Shown here in pieces: positions 33,795 to 47,897 of a stretch of DNA of 64,000 bases. The DNA lies in assembly GCA_023101885.1 (NCBI GenBank), contig JALPQD010000635.1, forward strand, positions 186,001-250,000, read 5' to 3'. The notes beneath the pieces were generated by a model, which worked only from the letters and a program-made list of their open reading frames with translations, did no database searches and had not been told where the DNA came from. The DNA comes from Typhlomys cinereus. Its lineage: Eukaryota; Chordata; Mammalia; Rodentia; Platacanthomyidae. The translations under genes and the position numbers were made by a program. How positions within the stretch are numbered: position 1 is the stretch's first letter; every line of letters begins with the position of its first letter.

Positions 33795-35708
33795 TGTGCA
33801 TGTGTCTCAAAGGGCACGGTATGTGCCTGTGGGGGCCCAAGAGTGACTTCAGGAGTCACCCTAGATTACTTTTACCTCCTATTTGCTTTTTTCTGCCTTT
33901 AGGACTGGAAGTACAGGCCACTGCCATTTCCACCTGGGATCCAGGACCTGAACTCAGGACCTTCTTTTTTGAGGGCTTAACCTTGAGCCACATCTGGCCC
34001 TCCAGCTCATAGACTTTCATCATCACACCCATAGATTAGAGATGCTCTCAGCATTTGACTGAGAAGCTTCCTTTGGCCACGGAAGGTGTTTAATACCGAG
34101 AATTGGACTGACGAAGCACAGAGGAGAAGCGCTGTGAATTGATTGGCCTTGTACAGGACATATAAATTAACCAAGGCTCAGGGAACATCTGGGAACAGGG
34201 GTGGTAAGAATGTAAGCGCCTGAGGGAGAGGAGGGACGCAGCCAGACAGTATCTTCTAGACAGCTTGACTTACACAGGATTTGGCCTGTCCATGTTTCCC
34301 CGTGGAAGGGACCACATCTCAAGAGCCTTCTCTGCGCTTTGAAAGACTGGTTGAGGATTCATGCTGGACGCGGGGAAGGAAGCTACTGTCCCTCAGTGGC
34401 TGCCCACCGACAATCATCAACATTCTAGCAAGTGACCTAGCACATGCCATTAGAAGCAAGCCAGACGAAATCCCATGGGCCACACATGCGGGCAGATGGG
34501 AACTTCGGAGGGAACTGGGCCGGGAAGAAGAAGACTGGCAGTGGAAAAGAAGGGGGGATGGGATTGAGTAATAAGGGGTGAAAAATGACACCACATGAAA
34601 GGAAGGGGTGAAGGAGAGGTGGCAGCAACAATCGACTGACCTACACTTTCACCTGTGTATCACCTGGATGTGATAAAGCAGTGTAATCGAGCGGCCGGGG
34701 GTCAGTTAGATGTGCTACGGATCTACTCAGGGGGCCGGGAGAGCCTTCACCTCTACATCTGGAGTGACTCATGGCTGACTGCTTCTCCTGCCTTGGACAA
34801 TTTACAGAGAACAGTTACTGCAGGCAGCAGGTTGTTGCTCAGGCCGTGAGTAGGAGAGGTAGAGTGGTCTCCAGAGGGGGAAGAATCCAGATGGAAGTGG
34901 GGATCGCTGAGCGCGCACTGACTCTGGGTTGGAGGAGGTTGGCAGTGGGCCTAGGCATCTAGAATTCCCACCTGCTGAACTCTGGCAAAGAAACACAGCA
35001 GCAGCAGATCTTTCGGTGGAGACCTGGTGGTGGGGTGAGGTAGGCACTCAAGGTCTTTTTCCACCAGAATATTTGTCATTTTTCTAGAGGTGTGTGGGTC
35101 AGGAGGCAAAAACACTTGGGGGAAAAGAAAGTGTTTTATGGACAGGAGAGATGGCTCAGGGGTTAAGATTCTGCCTCAGAAACAGGAGATCTTGGGCTGG
35201 AGAGGTGGCTCAGGGGTTAAGCCTCCGCCTTTCAGGCGGAAGGTCCTGAGTTCGGATCCCAGATCCCACGTATAGATGCCAGGCGGAAGCGGGGGGGGGG
35301 GGTGGCCTGCGCCTCTGGTCCTGGTAGGGCGGAGCCTGTGAATCCCGGGGCAGAAGGAGGTGGAGGCGTCCATGGTGGTTCGCGAATTCGTCTGTGGTTC
35401 TACACATACACAGACACAAGACACACACAAACACACGCACGCGCACATACACACGCATATGCACACAGTTGAATAAATGATAATAATAATAAAAAAATTA
35501 AAAAAAAGAAACAGGAGATCCTGAGTTCTAATCCCAGATCCCAGGTTAAAAAAAAAAAAGCCAGGTGGAAAGGGCAGCAGCTTGCACTTCCAGCCCTGGT
35601 GGGCAGAGCCTGGGACATCCCAGAGCGAAACAAAAAGGAGGTGAAAGCAATCCAGGATGATTCCCAAAGTCCTTCTTAGTCCTCCACAGGGATACGCAGA
35701 GCCCCCTG

Positions 35709-35762
<54 letters not shown>

Positions 35763-38700
35763 AGACAGATAGACAGACATCTAGACAGACATCTAGACAG
35801 ACAGACAGACAGGCAGACAGACAGACAGATGTGTTTAGCAGCCATGAACAACAGCAGTTAGAACAGCTGCCTTCCAAAGTAAAAAGGGCACCAAGTACAC
35901 GGAGCTCTGGAAAGTAGGCGGAGCCCTAGCAGAATGGCAGCCTCATCCTGACTCAGCCCAGAGCCTGAGTCCTAAGACGACCGGCAGCCAGTCCGTCTGC
36001 CTGGCGTCCACACCAACCGGAGCCTCTACATCGCATTTATAATCAAGGTGCCGCTTCCATAGAAACACTGCCAAGGATGCTGAAAGTCAGGACTGTGTGA
36101 AAATCCAAAGAAAAAAACACAATAGAAATAAAATCTACTTGGCTCAGGAATTAGGGCTAGTTGAGAAGACTGTAAAATAACTAGGATTATATTTTTATGG
36201 AATTACAGGACGATCTGGAAAATATACCTACAGAATTAGTATCTGCCCCCAAACCCCCACTGAAATGCAAAAGGAAACAGGAAGAACAAATGGAAACTAG
36301 CTCTGGGGTGGGGAAGATGGCTCAATGGTCAAGCCTTTGCCTTTCAAGCAAAAGGACCTGAGTTTGGATCGCCAAGTCCCGTGAAAATACGCCTGGTGAA
36401 TATGGGGGTGTGCCTGTGATTCTAGCCCTGAAAGGCAGAGCCTGGGGGTCCTCAGAGCAAGCTGGCTAGTCAGATTAGTTTTAACGTTAGACTCTGGGTT
36501 GAATCACAAACACAGGCTCACGACAGTGAGGTGGAAGAGTGATTGAGGATGATTCCAAATATCACCCTTGGGTCTCCAAAGGCACACACTCACATGCACT
36601 TGTGTACATACCTGCACACACATGCAAACACACACATTCATGAATGCACCCCATAAACACATACATGAAAGAAAAAAAAAAAAGAAACCGCAGAATCGCC
36701 AACCAACAACTATGTGCAGATCCCATACTAAGTGCTTTACATACACAGTTTTATTTATTCACCTTTGAGAATATAGGAGACCGTGTTTTATGGTCTCATT
36801 TTGCATATGACGGAGATAAGAATTACCAATGTGTGTCTGGCATGTATCTTCTTTCTTCTTCCTAACTTATACCTCACAAAAGGAGAAGCCTCAATAGCAT
36901 TATTACTGGATATTTTAAGCAGGATCTGACAGGGAAGTGATGTCAGAGAGACTAAGTCAACTTAAATGTATGGCGGAGTGCGAGGGGGAAGACCGAGACA
37001 GGAGCAGGCACTAGAGATTTGTGTGTGTGTAAGTTTGTGTGCTGGTGTGTACATCAAAGGTTCCAGGAGCAACTTGGGCTAGAGATAATGGAGGAGAAAA
37101 ATGTAAGGAATGCCACTGTGTTTGTGCTTTTTATATGTCATCTGTGCAGAGGGGCACTGGATTTGTTGTGGTTACAGAAAGATAAACACATCACAGCTAG
37201 GGAGGGGAGTGTGTTGTTTAAGCTCACACAGTTGGAAAGGATGAAGTGGCCAAAACCCAGGGGTGGCAGCTCAGACTTTCCTGATAAGACGAGCTAGGTT
37301 TTACTAGAATGTTCCAGAAAACTGCCTTGCCTTGGACCCCTCAAAAAAAAATGCAGGTAACACGGCTAGTGAGATTACTCAGTGGATAAATGATACTTGC
37401 TAACCTAGAGACTTGAATTCAGTACGTGGAATCCACAAGGTAGAAGGAGAGAATTAACTTTTGAAGGTTGTCCTCTGTCTTACACACACACATACACAAC
37501 AAACAAACAAACAAACAAACAAACAAACAAACAAACAAACAAAAATAGAGGTAACAAAAGGGAAATTTCCACACTGGATCCAAATTTGACTAAGGCCTAT
37601 GAATTGGAGAAGTGGTAGAAATGCCAGCAGAAAGCGGCTCTGTCATTTTGGAGTCAAAGTACATTATGTCAAATTACAACTTTAACTCAAATCATAGATC
37701 ATATACTTAAAATACTATGTGACAAAAGAGGAGTCTGGAAAGGTCTCAACGAAATGCCACTTGAACTGGATCTGCAGGACAGGGGATTCAGACACATGGA
37801 GACAAGGGAAGGGATGATGTGAACAGTCAAAGGTGGGGAAGCCAATGCTCCCAGTTAGTTTGGTTGAAATGTGTGATACACAGAGAATAATGGGGGACAG
37901 TGCTATGTCGCTAGCACTAGGGTTAGAAGTATTGATATTATGGTATAAACAATAAACAATTATTGATAGAGAGATAATACATGTATGTACATGATAGAGA
38001 GATAATACTATATATACTTAAATTATATCTATACTTACATATAAAATTTAAATATGTAAGTATATATAACATATACATAAATGTAAGTATATAAGTATGT
38101 TTATGAATATAAGCATATTTAATCCATCCATATATATCCATATATACACACATATACACACACATGAATACCCATAACATATAATGTGGTTCTGGGCATG
38201 AAACACAGGCCTATGCATACTGGGTAATTCCACTACCATTGAGCTATGTCCTCAGTCTAAGCCACAAAGCATTTTTAAGTTGAAGAATGAGACTTCACAC
38301 CATATTTCAAGATGAGTCAATGGGCGGTAGTGTAAAATAGACTGATGAGGGGAAACATTAAAGACATTGAGGCAAATGAAGAAGTCGCTGCGGTATTAAA
38401 GGGGGGGACCTCACACAGGACATCTGGTGACGAGAACAGTAGAGAGAGGACAGCGTCACAGGCACTTCAGGGAGCGAGCCTGGCGTCCTCAGCCAGTGGG
38501 ATAGGCACGAGAGAAGGACAGTCAGGAGGGACCTCCAGGAGGCCGTATGGGGCCTGTGCAGGGTGAGTTTGAGGATGGAGAGCGTGGGGTAGGGAGGGCA
38601 GCTGGAGCAGGAGGGGAAGGACAGCGCCACAGGGTGTGACCCAGGGACATGAGCAACATGATGGCTGAAAGTGGCTGAGGTTTCAAGCCTGTGCGACTCG

Positions 38701-41317
38701 TCAGTGTGGGCTGCTGTTCAGAGAAACACAGAGGTCAGAGCGGAAGAGAACATCCCGGTGAGGAGGGGCTTCAAGACTTGATGCTAGCAGAAGACTCGAC
38801 ACCAGATTTTAAAAGGAGGAATAAGAAAAAAAAAGGGGGTAAGGATACAAAACCAAGAATGGCGGCAAAGCGTGGCAGACTTGCGAAAACAGTCAGAGAG
38901 GCTGAAACCGGATAAATAGCGGAGCAACAGCTGCAGCGAAGGGAGATCACAGAGAACATTCAGTGTGGGCTCAGGGCTATGGCGTAACAGATCTGGGCAG
39001 GCAAAGCTGAAACCAGGGTCTAGCTAAGGGGACAGTCCTGTCCCCTTGTTCCTCAGATGAGAGATGTTTGTGCAAAGCTGACTTTGTAGTGTACCCTGGT
39101 GTGTACAACCTGCTCACTCCCAACCCCCTCCCCCAGGCGGGCCCCGTGCTGGTCACCCCGACAATGAAGGCGTGGGTTGGTCTGGGCTGTGACTCCTGAA
39201 CCACCTGTCTTCCTGGCCCCAGCTCTTCTGTATTGTCTTTTTCCTCATTCTTGTGTCTCCCCAACAGGGCAACGCCACAAGGGTTGTGGCAATAAAAAAG
39301 TCTTGTTACAAGGTGTAAGTATCAAAGATATTTGTTGTTGAGTGAATGAGGAGCTTGTGAAAAATTCTTCCTGGTGTCACACTGCCATTGAGGGTTTGTG
39401 CTGCTTTCCGACTTCACACCGAAAGCGCAGAGGGGGCTGGGGACACCATTCAGCTTGTGGCACCAGAAAATCCCCAGTGTATATGTAAATCCCTCATAAA
39501 ATGCGTGGTGGGAATTCCAACAGAGACTGGGAATCCCCGAGCAAGCTGACTGGCAGACCCGCCCTCATGGTGAACTCTGGGATTAGAGACCCGGGGTCAA
39601 AACAGTAAGCGGCAGAGCAAGTGAGGATGATTCCCAATATCACTTGTGGGTCTGCACATGCACAGACTCGTGTGCAAGCTCATCCACACACATATGTGCA
39701 CCTACCCACATATAACACATACACACACGTATGCACCCCATACACATATACCAAAAAAAAAAAAAAACCCCACAGATGAGGCATTTAAAACATTTTTGCT
39801 CCTCCATTTTCCTGGCTAGGAGAGTGGAACAGAGCAGAGAAAGACAGCGAGCAAGAAGCAGTTAGTTATAATGCTTCGACGCAAGCAAGTTCTAGCCAGG
39901 TGAAGGAGCACAGGGCACACGCGAAGGGAGGGTTAACACCATGCTGAGCTGATTTATCGAGATACATTCAGAGTGGGGAGTTTACACTTCGCGACAACGG
40001 AACAAGGTTCAAATTCTGACCTGGCTATGTTGGTAGCCCTGTGACCCGTGATAACCCTGCCTCTTCAAGCCTTAGCTTCCTCTATCTACACGCGCAGGGA
40101 CAATGGTCTCCAAGCACGCATAGCATTGAAGACTTAGTAAACGCACCAAAGATGATTATCAGTCAGGCTTGAGTCATCCACGTGCCTGTGAGTTTTCATG
40201 AGCGAAGAGTGATCATTCATTCCTGGGGTTCTAGTTGCTTCGCCAAAACACGCAAACATCTGTCAAACGGACAACTGCAGATTCTCAACCCCCGAGGCCA
40301 CAGCAGGAAGGTTCTGTTTTTCATGTATGTTAGTCATGTTGGAAGGGAATACTCTTTTATCCTTACGGTGTATGTGCGTGCGTGCGTGCGTGCGTGCGTG
40401 TGTGTGTTCCTTGCCTTCCACCTTGTTTGAAACAAGGTCTCTTCATTGTTCAGTGCTGCAGATATCAAGCCAGCTGGCCAATGAGCTTCTGAGGATTCTC
40501 CTCTCTCTGCCTCTCATCTCGCCAAAGGACCATTGGGATTCTAGACAGATGCCACTGAGCCTGTTTAGGAGGGTTCTGGAGATTACATTCATGCTTTACC
40601 CACGAGTCACTTCCCCAGCCTCTTATCCTTACTTTTTACAGTCTATAATTTTTTTACTGATTTGATGAATTACAGTTTCTCTAGTATCTGTTCTGTTTAG
40701 ATTTATCCATCCATCTATGTAGGACACTTAAGTTGTTTCCAATGTTTTTCCCAATTTTTTTTTAAACCATTGTAATGAACTCTGTATCTGTATCTACATC
40801 TATACTATATATCTATATCTACACCTATAGATAGATAGATAATTTCCTCCTTTTCTTGGACTACATTCTTAGCAAACGTGTTGAAGGGTATAACTTTGAA
40901 GTACCCAAGGATATCCTATATTAACACAGGCAGTGTGTTAAAAACCCAATATGTGCTTAAATATGTATATTGGAATGCATCGAGCCAGGCATGCTGGCAC
41001 CCACATTCAATCCAACATTTGGAAGATATGGGCAGGAGAATCAGGATGGTTAAGTAGCAAGCTAGAGGCCAGCCTAGGTTACATGAGGCCTTATCTTAAG
41101 AACAAAACAGGGCTGGAGAGGTGGCTCAGGGGTTAAGCCTCTGCCTTGCAGGTGGAAGGTCCTGAGTTCGGATCCTAGACCCCATGTATAGAAGCTGGGC
41201 AGAAGCCGGGGCGGCCTGCGTTTCTGGTCCTGGTAGGGCGGAGCCTGTGAATCCTGGGGCAGAGTAAACAAGGAGGAGGTGGAGGCGGTCCATGGTGGTT
41301 CCCGAATTGGTCCGTGG

Positions 41318-41364
<47 letters not shown>

Positions 41365-42341
41365 TACACACACGCATACATGCACAATTGAATAAATAAA
41401 AATAAAAACAAAAAACAAACAACAAAAAAAAACGAAGACATGTTACAATGAAAGCTGGGCCTGGCGGCTGTTTCAGGGAGATCTCAAGTTCAAGGCCTGT
41501 GTGGGCTGCAGTGTGTCTGGTTGCCTGGGTATCCCCGTGAGACTCTGTCTCAAAACAAAAATACAAAGAAGGCTGGGGATGCAGCTGGGCAGTAGACGCA
41601 GCGTGTGCGGGAACTTGGTTCAAGAACGTACTGCAGGCCTCGGGAGACATTCTTCCCGGGTGATGTGTTGGCTCAGAGATTCCGAGGAACTGGGTGGAGT
41701 GAATGTTAGTAAACTGAGCTGCTGGAGTCTCCGCTCTGCTCTTGGAGACAGGAGGCGGGTGTTCTTCAGACAGGAAACAGGAACTCAGTGAGTGGACCCT
41801 AAAAGGGGGTGTGGACTTTGAAACAGGAAAAGAAGTCTGCCTGTGATAGGGAGAGCGTGCTGTTCTGCAGGGCGTCCTGTCTCACTAGGTCGCGCCTTCA
41901 TCCCATATCTCCCCTGGAGTCTGTGGCTGTCCTTTCATTGGGGTGCAAGTGTTGCTTGGTTTTCTTTGTCTATTGGCTTGTTTCGTTCCAAGGAACGAAC
42001 TCCATCTTGCTGTCTGAGTCAGAAGCGGCTCGGTTACTAGGCACTTCTTCCACCTGACTCCCCACATCCATCCCTCACCAACTAGTGCCTGAGCTATTTC
42101 TACGGTGTATTTATCTCATCTCACTTCCCATGGCCTTGTCTGAGCCCCACTCTCTCCAGCTAGATCTGCCATGTCCTTCAGCCTCCTTTTCTTATTTCCA
42201 TTCTTGCTTTTGCTAATTCATCTCCAAACTTCTCCTCCTGGGAGAGTTTTTTTTTTTACATTTTAGAACCAGATTGCCCAATCTTTAAACACTTTATTTT
42301 ATTTTTTTATTTATTCAATTGTACATGTGCGTGTGTGTGTG

Positions 42342-42389
<48 letters not shown>

Positions 42390-42632
42390 ACCAAGGGCGA
42401 ATTCGGGAACCACCATGGACCACCTCCACCTCCTTCTCGTTTGCTCTGCCCCGGGATTCACAGGCTCCGCCCTACCAGGACCAGAAGCGCAGGCTGCCCC
42501 GGCTTCTGCCTGGCGTCTATATCTGGGGTCTAGAATCTGAACTCATGACCTTCTGCCTCCAAGGCAGAGGCTTAACCCCTGAGCCACCTCTCCAGCCCCA
42601 AATCTTTAAACACTTTTTAAAAAGTTTATTGT

Positions 42633-42684
<52 letters not shown>

Positions 42685-43950
42685 ATCAGAGGGCACTGTG
42701 TGTCCCTGTGGAGAACCAAGGGTGACTTCAGGAATCATCCTGGACTGCTCCTACCTCCTTTTTGCTTTGCTCTGGGATTTCCCAAGCTTTACTACCAGGG
42801 TCGGAAGTGCAGGCTGCTGCTGTTTCCTCCTGGCATTTTTACATGGGACCTGGGATCCGAACTCAGGACCTTCTGCTTGTGAGACAGAGTCTCAACCCCT
42901 GAACCATGTCTCCAGCTTGAGGAATAGTTTAAGAATTCAAATAGATGATATAACATCCTACAATTTCCTTCCTGAAGTCCAAAGACCTTGGTTTACACAG
43001 TTTCCTGTGATCCTATCCTGCTCACAACTCACGGCTTTCCCTCTCCCCCCTCGCTGCCTTCAGCCATGTGCTCTTCTGCTTTGCATTCTTCTCTTGGTAG
43101 GTCTCACTTCATTTATTAATATTCTATTCCTTTATTTGGAGAAAGGGAGAAGAAAAGAGAAAGATGGGTAGGTAGGTAGATAGATGATAGATAGATAGAT
43201 AGAGAGGGAGGTAGCTAGGTAGATAGCTAGATAGATAGGTAGATTATAGATAGGTAGGTAGATAGGTAGATAGATAGCTAGCTAGTTAGATAGGTACATA
43301 GGTAGGTAGATAGGTAGATAGATAGGTAGGTAGATGGAGAGAGACATGTATGCTGGAGTGCATGGATGAAGGTCAGAAGTCATTTATCTCCTTCCATCGT
43401 ATGGGCTTCTGGGAATTGAACTCAGGTTGCCACATTTTTGAGCAAGTGTCTTATCTGTTGAGCTATCTCACTGGGTCACTTTATTTATTTACTCATTTAT
43501 GAAAGAGAGAGAGAGAGAGAGAAGTGTATGCTATGGTGCATGCTTGGAAGTCAGAAGACACTGTTAGGGAGTTGATTAGTTGATTCTTTCTGCCATGGTG
43601 GCCGGGGGCTCTGACTTGGTGGCTGGGTGTTTGCTCAGTTACCCTTTACCCTCCGGGCCATCTTGCTGGTCCCAGGTCTCAGTTTTCTGTTCCTTCTGCT
43701 ACCCTCTCAGAGTAGCCTCTCTTTCCTTGTAAACTTCTTCCCACGAAGAATATGTGTGTGTGTTTCTGTCCTTTTCATTGCTAAGTTTCTCAAGGCTGCA
43801 GATACCGTCTATTCTGTCACACCACCGAGTGTGGATCTTGGGCTTAACTCAGTGTCTGGCCCAGTCCAGGACCAGAGAGAGACCCTTCACGGAAATGAGC
43901 AATAATGTCCAGTGCAGAGTTAGACAGGAAACAGCTTTTATAATTGTGTG

Positions 43951-43992
<42 letters not shown>

Positions 43993-44660
43993 TCAGAGGG
44001 CACAGTGTGTCCCTGTGGAGGACTAAGGGTGACTTCGGGAGTCATCCTGGATTGCCTCTTCTACCTCCTTTTTGCTTTGCTCTGAGATTTTCTAGTCTCT
44101 GTCCATTGGGGCCAGAAGCAGGCTGCCGCTATTTCTGCCTGGTGTTTTTAAGTACAACCTGGGATCTGAACTCAGTACCTTCTGCTTGAGAAGAATAGTC
44201 TAACCCCCTGAGCCATCTCTCCAGCCAGGAAGTAGCTTTTAAATCATTGATACTTATGGGAAATTCCTTGTTACTGCTTAAATGCTAAGTATATAAAAAT
44301 AAGGCATGTTCAAGTTCAGTGTTATAGAAAGTGTTCTGCACACATACTGAGTAGCCCCACATTACTTTTTCCTGCCCTGTATGTAACTGCTACCTGGGAA
44401 CTGATTTCTATCTGATTGACACTTAGAGATACTGCCTATTTATGGAATCAGCAAGAACGGCCTCTGTGTGGAGGGGGGAAGCTCCCTTGAGCCCACATTT
44501 CATCAGCTTGTAAGAAGCCAAGGACTTGGAGTTCATCTGGTAGTATGCTGACATATCCTTTGAGGGTGTCCAAACAAAGGCAAGCCACACTTACTGCAAG
44601 TTCAGAGTGCTTTCAATGTTTTCACTCTTTTTTTTTTTTGTGGGCGTGTACGTGCCATGT

Positions 44661-44700
<40 letters not shown>

Positions 44701-45319
44701 CAGAGTGTACTGTGTGCCCCTGTGGAGGCCCAAGGGTGACATTGGGAATCATCCTGGACTGCTTTACCCCCTTTCTGCTTGGCTCTGGGATTTCCCAGAC
44801 TCTGCCTTCCAGGGCCTGAAATACAGGCCACTACCATTTCTGCCATGGGACATGGGATCTGAACTCAGGCCCTTCCACTTGTGAGGTCAAGGCTTCACCC
44901 TGAGTCATCTCTCCAGCCCTGTGTTCCAGGGTTGAAACAGGTCTGGGACTAGAGAAGAGTCAGCTTTTCCCATTTGTCGCTGGGTATGCTCGCCCCGGGG
45001 ACAGGGGCACTCACCAGCAGGCTGTGGCACAGAGCGTGAAAATGCTGCTGATTCGTCTCCAGCTCATCCCAGTCCAGCTGCCAGCAGCTGGTGGGTCTGA
45101 GGATGAAGGGCAGCCCGTAGGTCAGTGACTCGCAGAGCCCGCTGGACTTGACAGCCCTGGAAGAGAAAGGCAGGAAAGCTTCTTAGTAATAAAACCTCTA
45201 ACCAGATCCCACATCCCTTCCATTCAGCTTAGACCTGGGATCCAACTGTGAGAGTTTTTTTCTTGTTGCATGTGTGCATGTATGTGTGTGTGTGAATGTG
45301 TGTGAATGCGCGCACACGC

Positions 45320-45353
<34 letters not shown>

Positions 45354-47866
45354 CAGAGGGTACTGTGTGTGCCTGTGGACTAAGGGTGACTTCAGGAATC
45401 AACCTGGATGGCTCTACCTCCTTTTTGCTTTGCTCTGCGGTTTTCCAGGCTCTGCCTTCTAGAGCCGGAAGTACAGACCACAGCCATTTCTGCCGGTTGT
45501 TTTTACAAAGATTGGGAACTGGGATCCAAACTCAGGTCCTTCTGCTTGTGAGGCAGAGACTTAACCCCTGAGCCATCTCTCCAGCCCCTGATCATGAAAG
45601 TGTGAGTGGCCAGCACTATGCACAGAGTCTGACAATTCTCTAAGCTCAGCAGTCTGGGTCTAGTCCTGTGGGGTGGTTGGAACCAGAAAGTGGCAGCGGG
45701 TTCTGCCATCATTGTACGTAAGATGAGAACTACTTTCCCTGGAAAAAGGATTCTGAGACTTAGAGAAGTGAGGGAGTTGGGGTGGGTCCTGTGGACCATT
45801 AGCTCCTCTCTCTCTCTCTCTCTCTCTCTGAAGGCAACATGTGTGTCTGTGCAGGCCCAAGGGTGACTTCAGGAATCACTCTGGATTGTGCCACCTCCTC
45901 TTTGCTACGCTTTGGAATTTCCCAGGCTCCGCTTTTCAAAGCCAGAAGTATATATAGGCTACTGCCGTTTCTGCCTGGTGTTTTTACATGGGACTGGGAT
46001 CTGAACTCAAGACCTTCTGTTTGGGAGGCAGATGCTTATCCCCTGAACCATCTCTCCTGCCCACCACTTGCTCCTTGATAGTTGGATCTCTATTCTGATG
46101 CCTAAACACTGGGTATTCAATAAACAGGCAGGGGCCCATTGGATGCCTTCTCTGCATTCAGAGGCTTGCTGTGCTTCCAGCTCTTGCCCAGGCCTCTGAG
46201 TATTCTGCTATGGTCCTTCTACGTACCTGCTCTTTTGTCTTTCGCATGCTGAGTAGTTCAACTTTCCTTTTTTTCCTTTTCCTTTCTTTCGTGTGCGTGT
46301 ATGTGTGTGTGCGCGCGCGCATGAGTGCATTTGAGTGCGTGTGTGTCTGGACGTCCAAGGGTAACATCAGTAGTCATCCTCGATCACTCTCTACCTATTG
46401 TTGTGAGCCTGGGTCTCCAGTTAAACCAAAATCAGGCTATGAGGGCTGGTCTGGCCAGTCAGATTGCTCCGGGGATCCTCGGGTTCTGCCTTCCAGGGCT
46501 AGAATCACGGTTGGACCGTCCCACCTGTACAGAATTTCCCTGTGAGTTCTGGGATCCAAACTCAGGTCTCTTTGCTTAGGAGGAAAAGTCTTTGAGCCCT
46601 TTCCCTAGCCCCAGCTGTGATTTGCTCATACTTGTAACTGCTACCAGATGACTTTTACTTGACTGACACAACTAAGTATCTGGACTTTCTGATTACGGAC
46701 ATCAGCATTTGCACTGAGTAGGAAAGTTAGCCCCCGCCGTACTTGACCACTCGGAGCTGGTAACATGGCGACTGGGAAGCCATCTGGTGGAGTGTGCTGA
46801 AGTCCCCTTTGGGGTCGTCCAATCTCAACATGCCGTCAGCTGTGCCAGGAAGCAGGGATGGGCTGAGAAATCGCTCTTGAAGATCACATTTCAGACACAC
46901 TTCAAAAAAAAAAAAAAAAAAGCAGCATTAGAGAAGAGATGGTCAGCCACAGGTGACCTCAGGCTATGCCATTCAACATCTGCCACTAGTTCTCCTGCTA
47001 CAAGGCAAGCAAGGGCTAGACAGAGGCAGGAGAGCGGACGAGAAAAGCATGATTGGCTTGGGAAGGTCGGGCAGGTCTGCGGCCGATAGTGTGTCCCTCG
47101 CACTACACAACAGTCAACCTAATTTCTGGCTCTGACAGATTTTATTCGTTTTACTTCTGGATGGGCTGAGTGGAGAGAGAGACAAGAGAGAGAGAGAAAG
47201 AAAGAGAGAGAACCATTCTAAGAACTCCATGAGGAATGTGTGTTCTCTGCAGAGCAGACAGCTAATATTAATAATAATTTAATAATATTAAAATATCCTG
47301 AGGCCCCTGGGCAACGGCAGAAGGAAATCTTGCCTCCGGTGCTTCTCTGTGGCTTTGGCAAGACTGCAGGTCAGATGAAGGAAGGGGGAAAGCGGAAGTC
47401 AGGCAGTCAGCTGACTGCTACTGGTTTTCTGTGGGCTTTTTCAGGGACGTCCAGGGGTAGGAGAGAAATAAGTTCCTGAAATAGCTCATTTCTAATTACT
47501 TAAAGAAGCATGAACTGGTCTTGGGGCGCAGTGGTGGCATCGGACAATAGCTGTGGGGGTGCTTCAACTAGTAATGAGCTGCATTCATGGAGCTATGACT
47601 TGTTTTTCTATTAAGCTATTTCCTTTGCTCTGGCTCTGAGATAGGATTGCATGTGATCTAGGCTCTCCTCACACTTACTATGCCGTGGAACATGACCTTA
47701 AATTCTTAGTCCTCCTGCCTCCACTTCCCGAGCGCTGGGGTCACAGGTGACTTGCAGAACACTTGGCTTTGCTTCGGTCACCCTCTCATGATGCAGGATG
47801 CAATGCTCCATGGCACTAGGCCCGAGTCCCTGGCATTGCAGTGCTTTTGTTTTCTTTCTTTATTTT

Positions 47867-47897
<31 letters not shown>

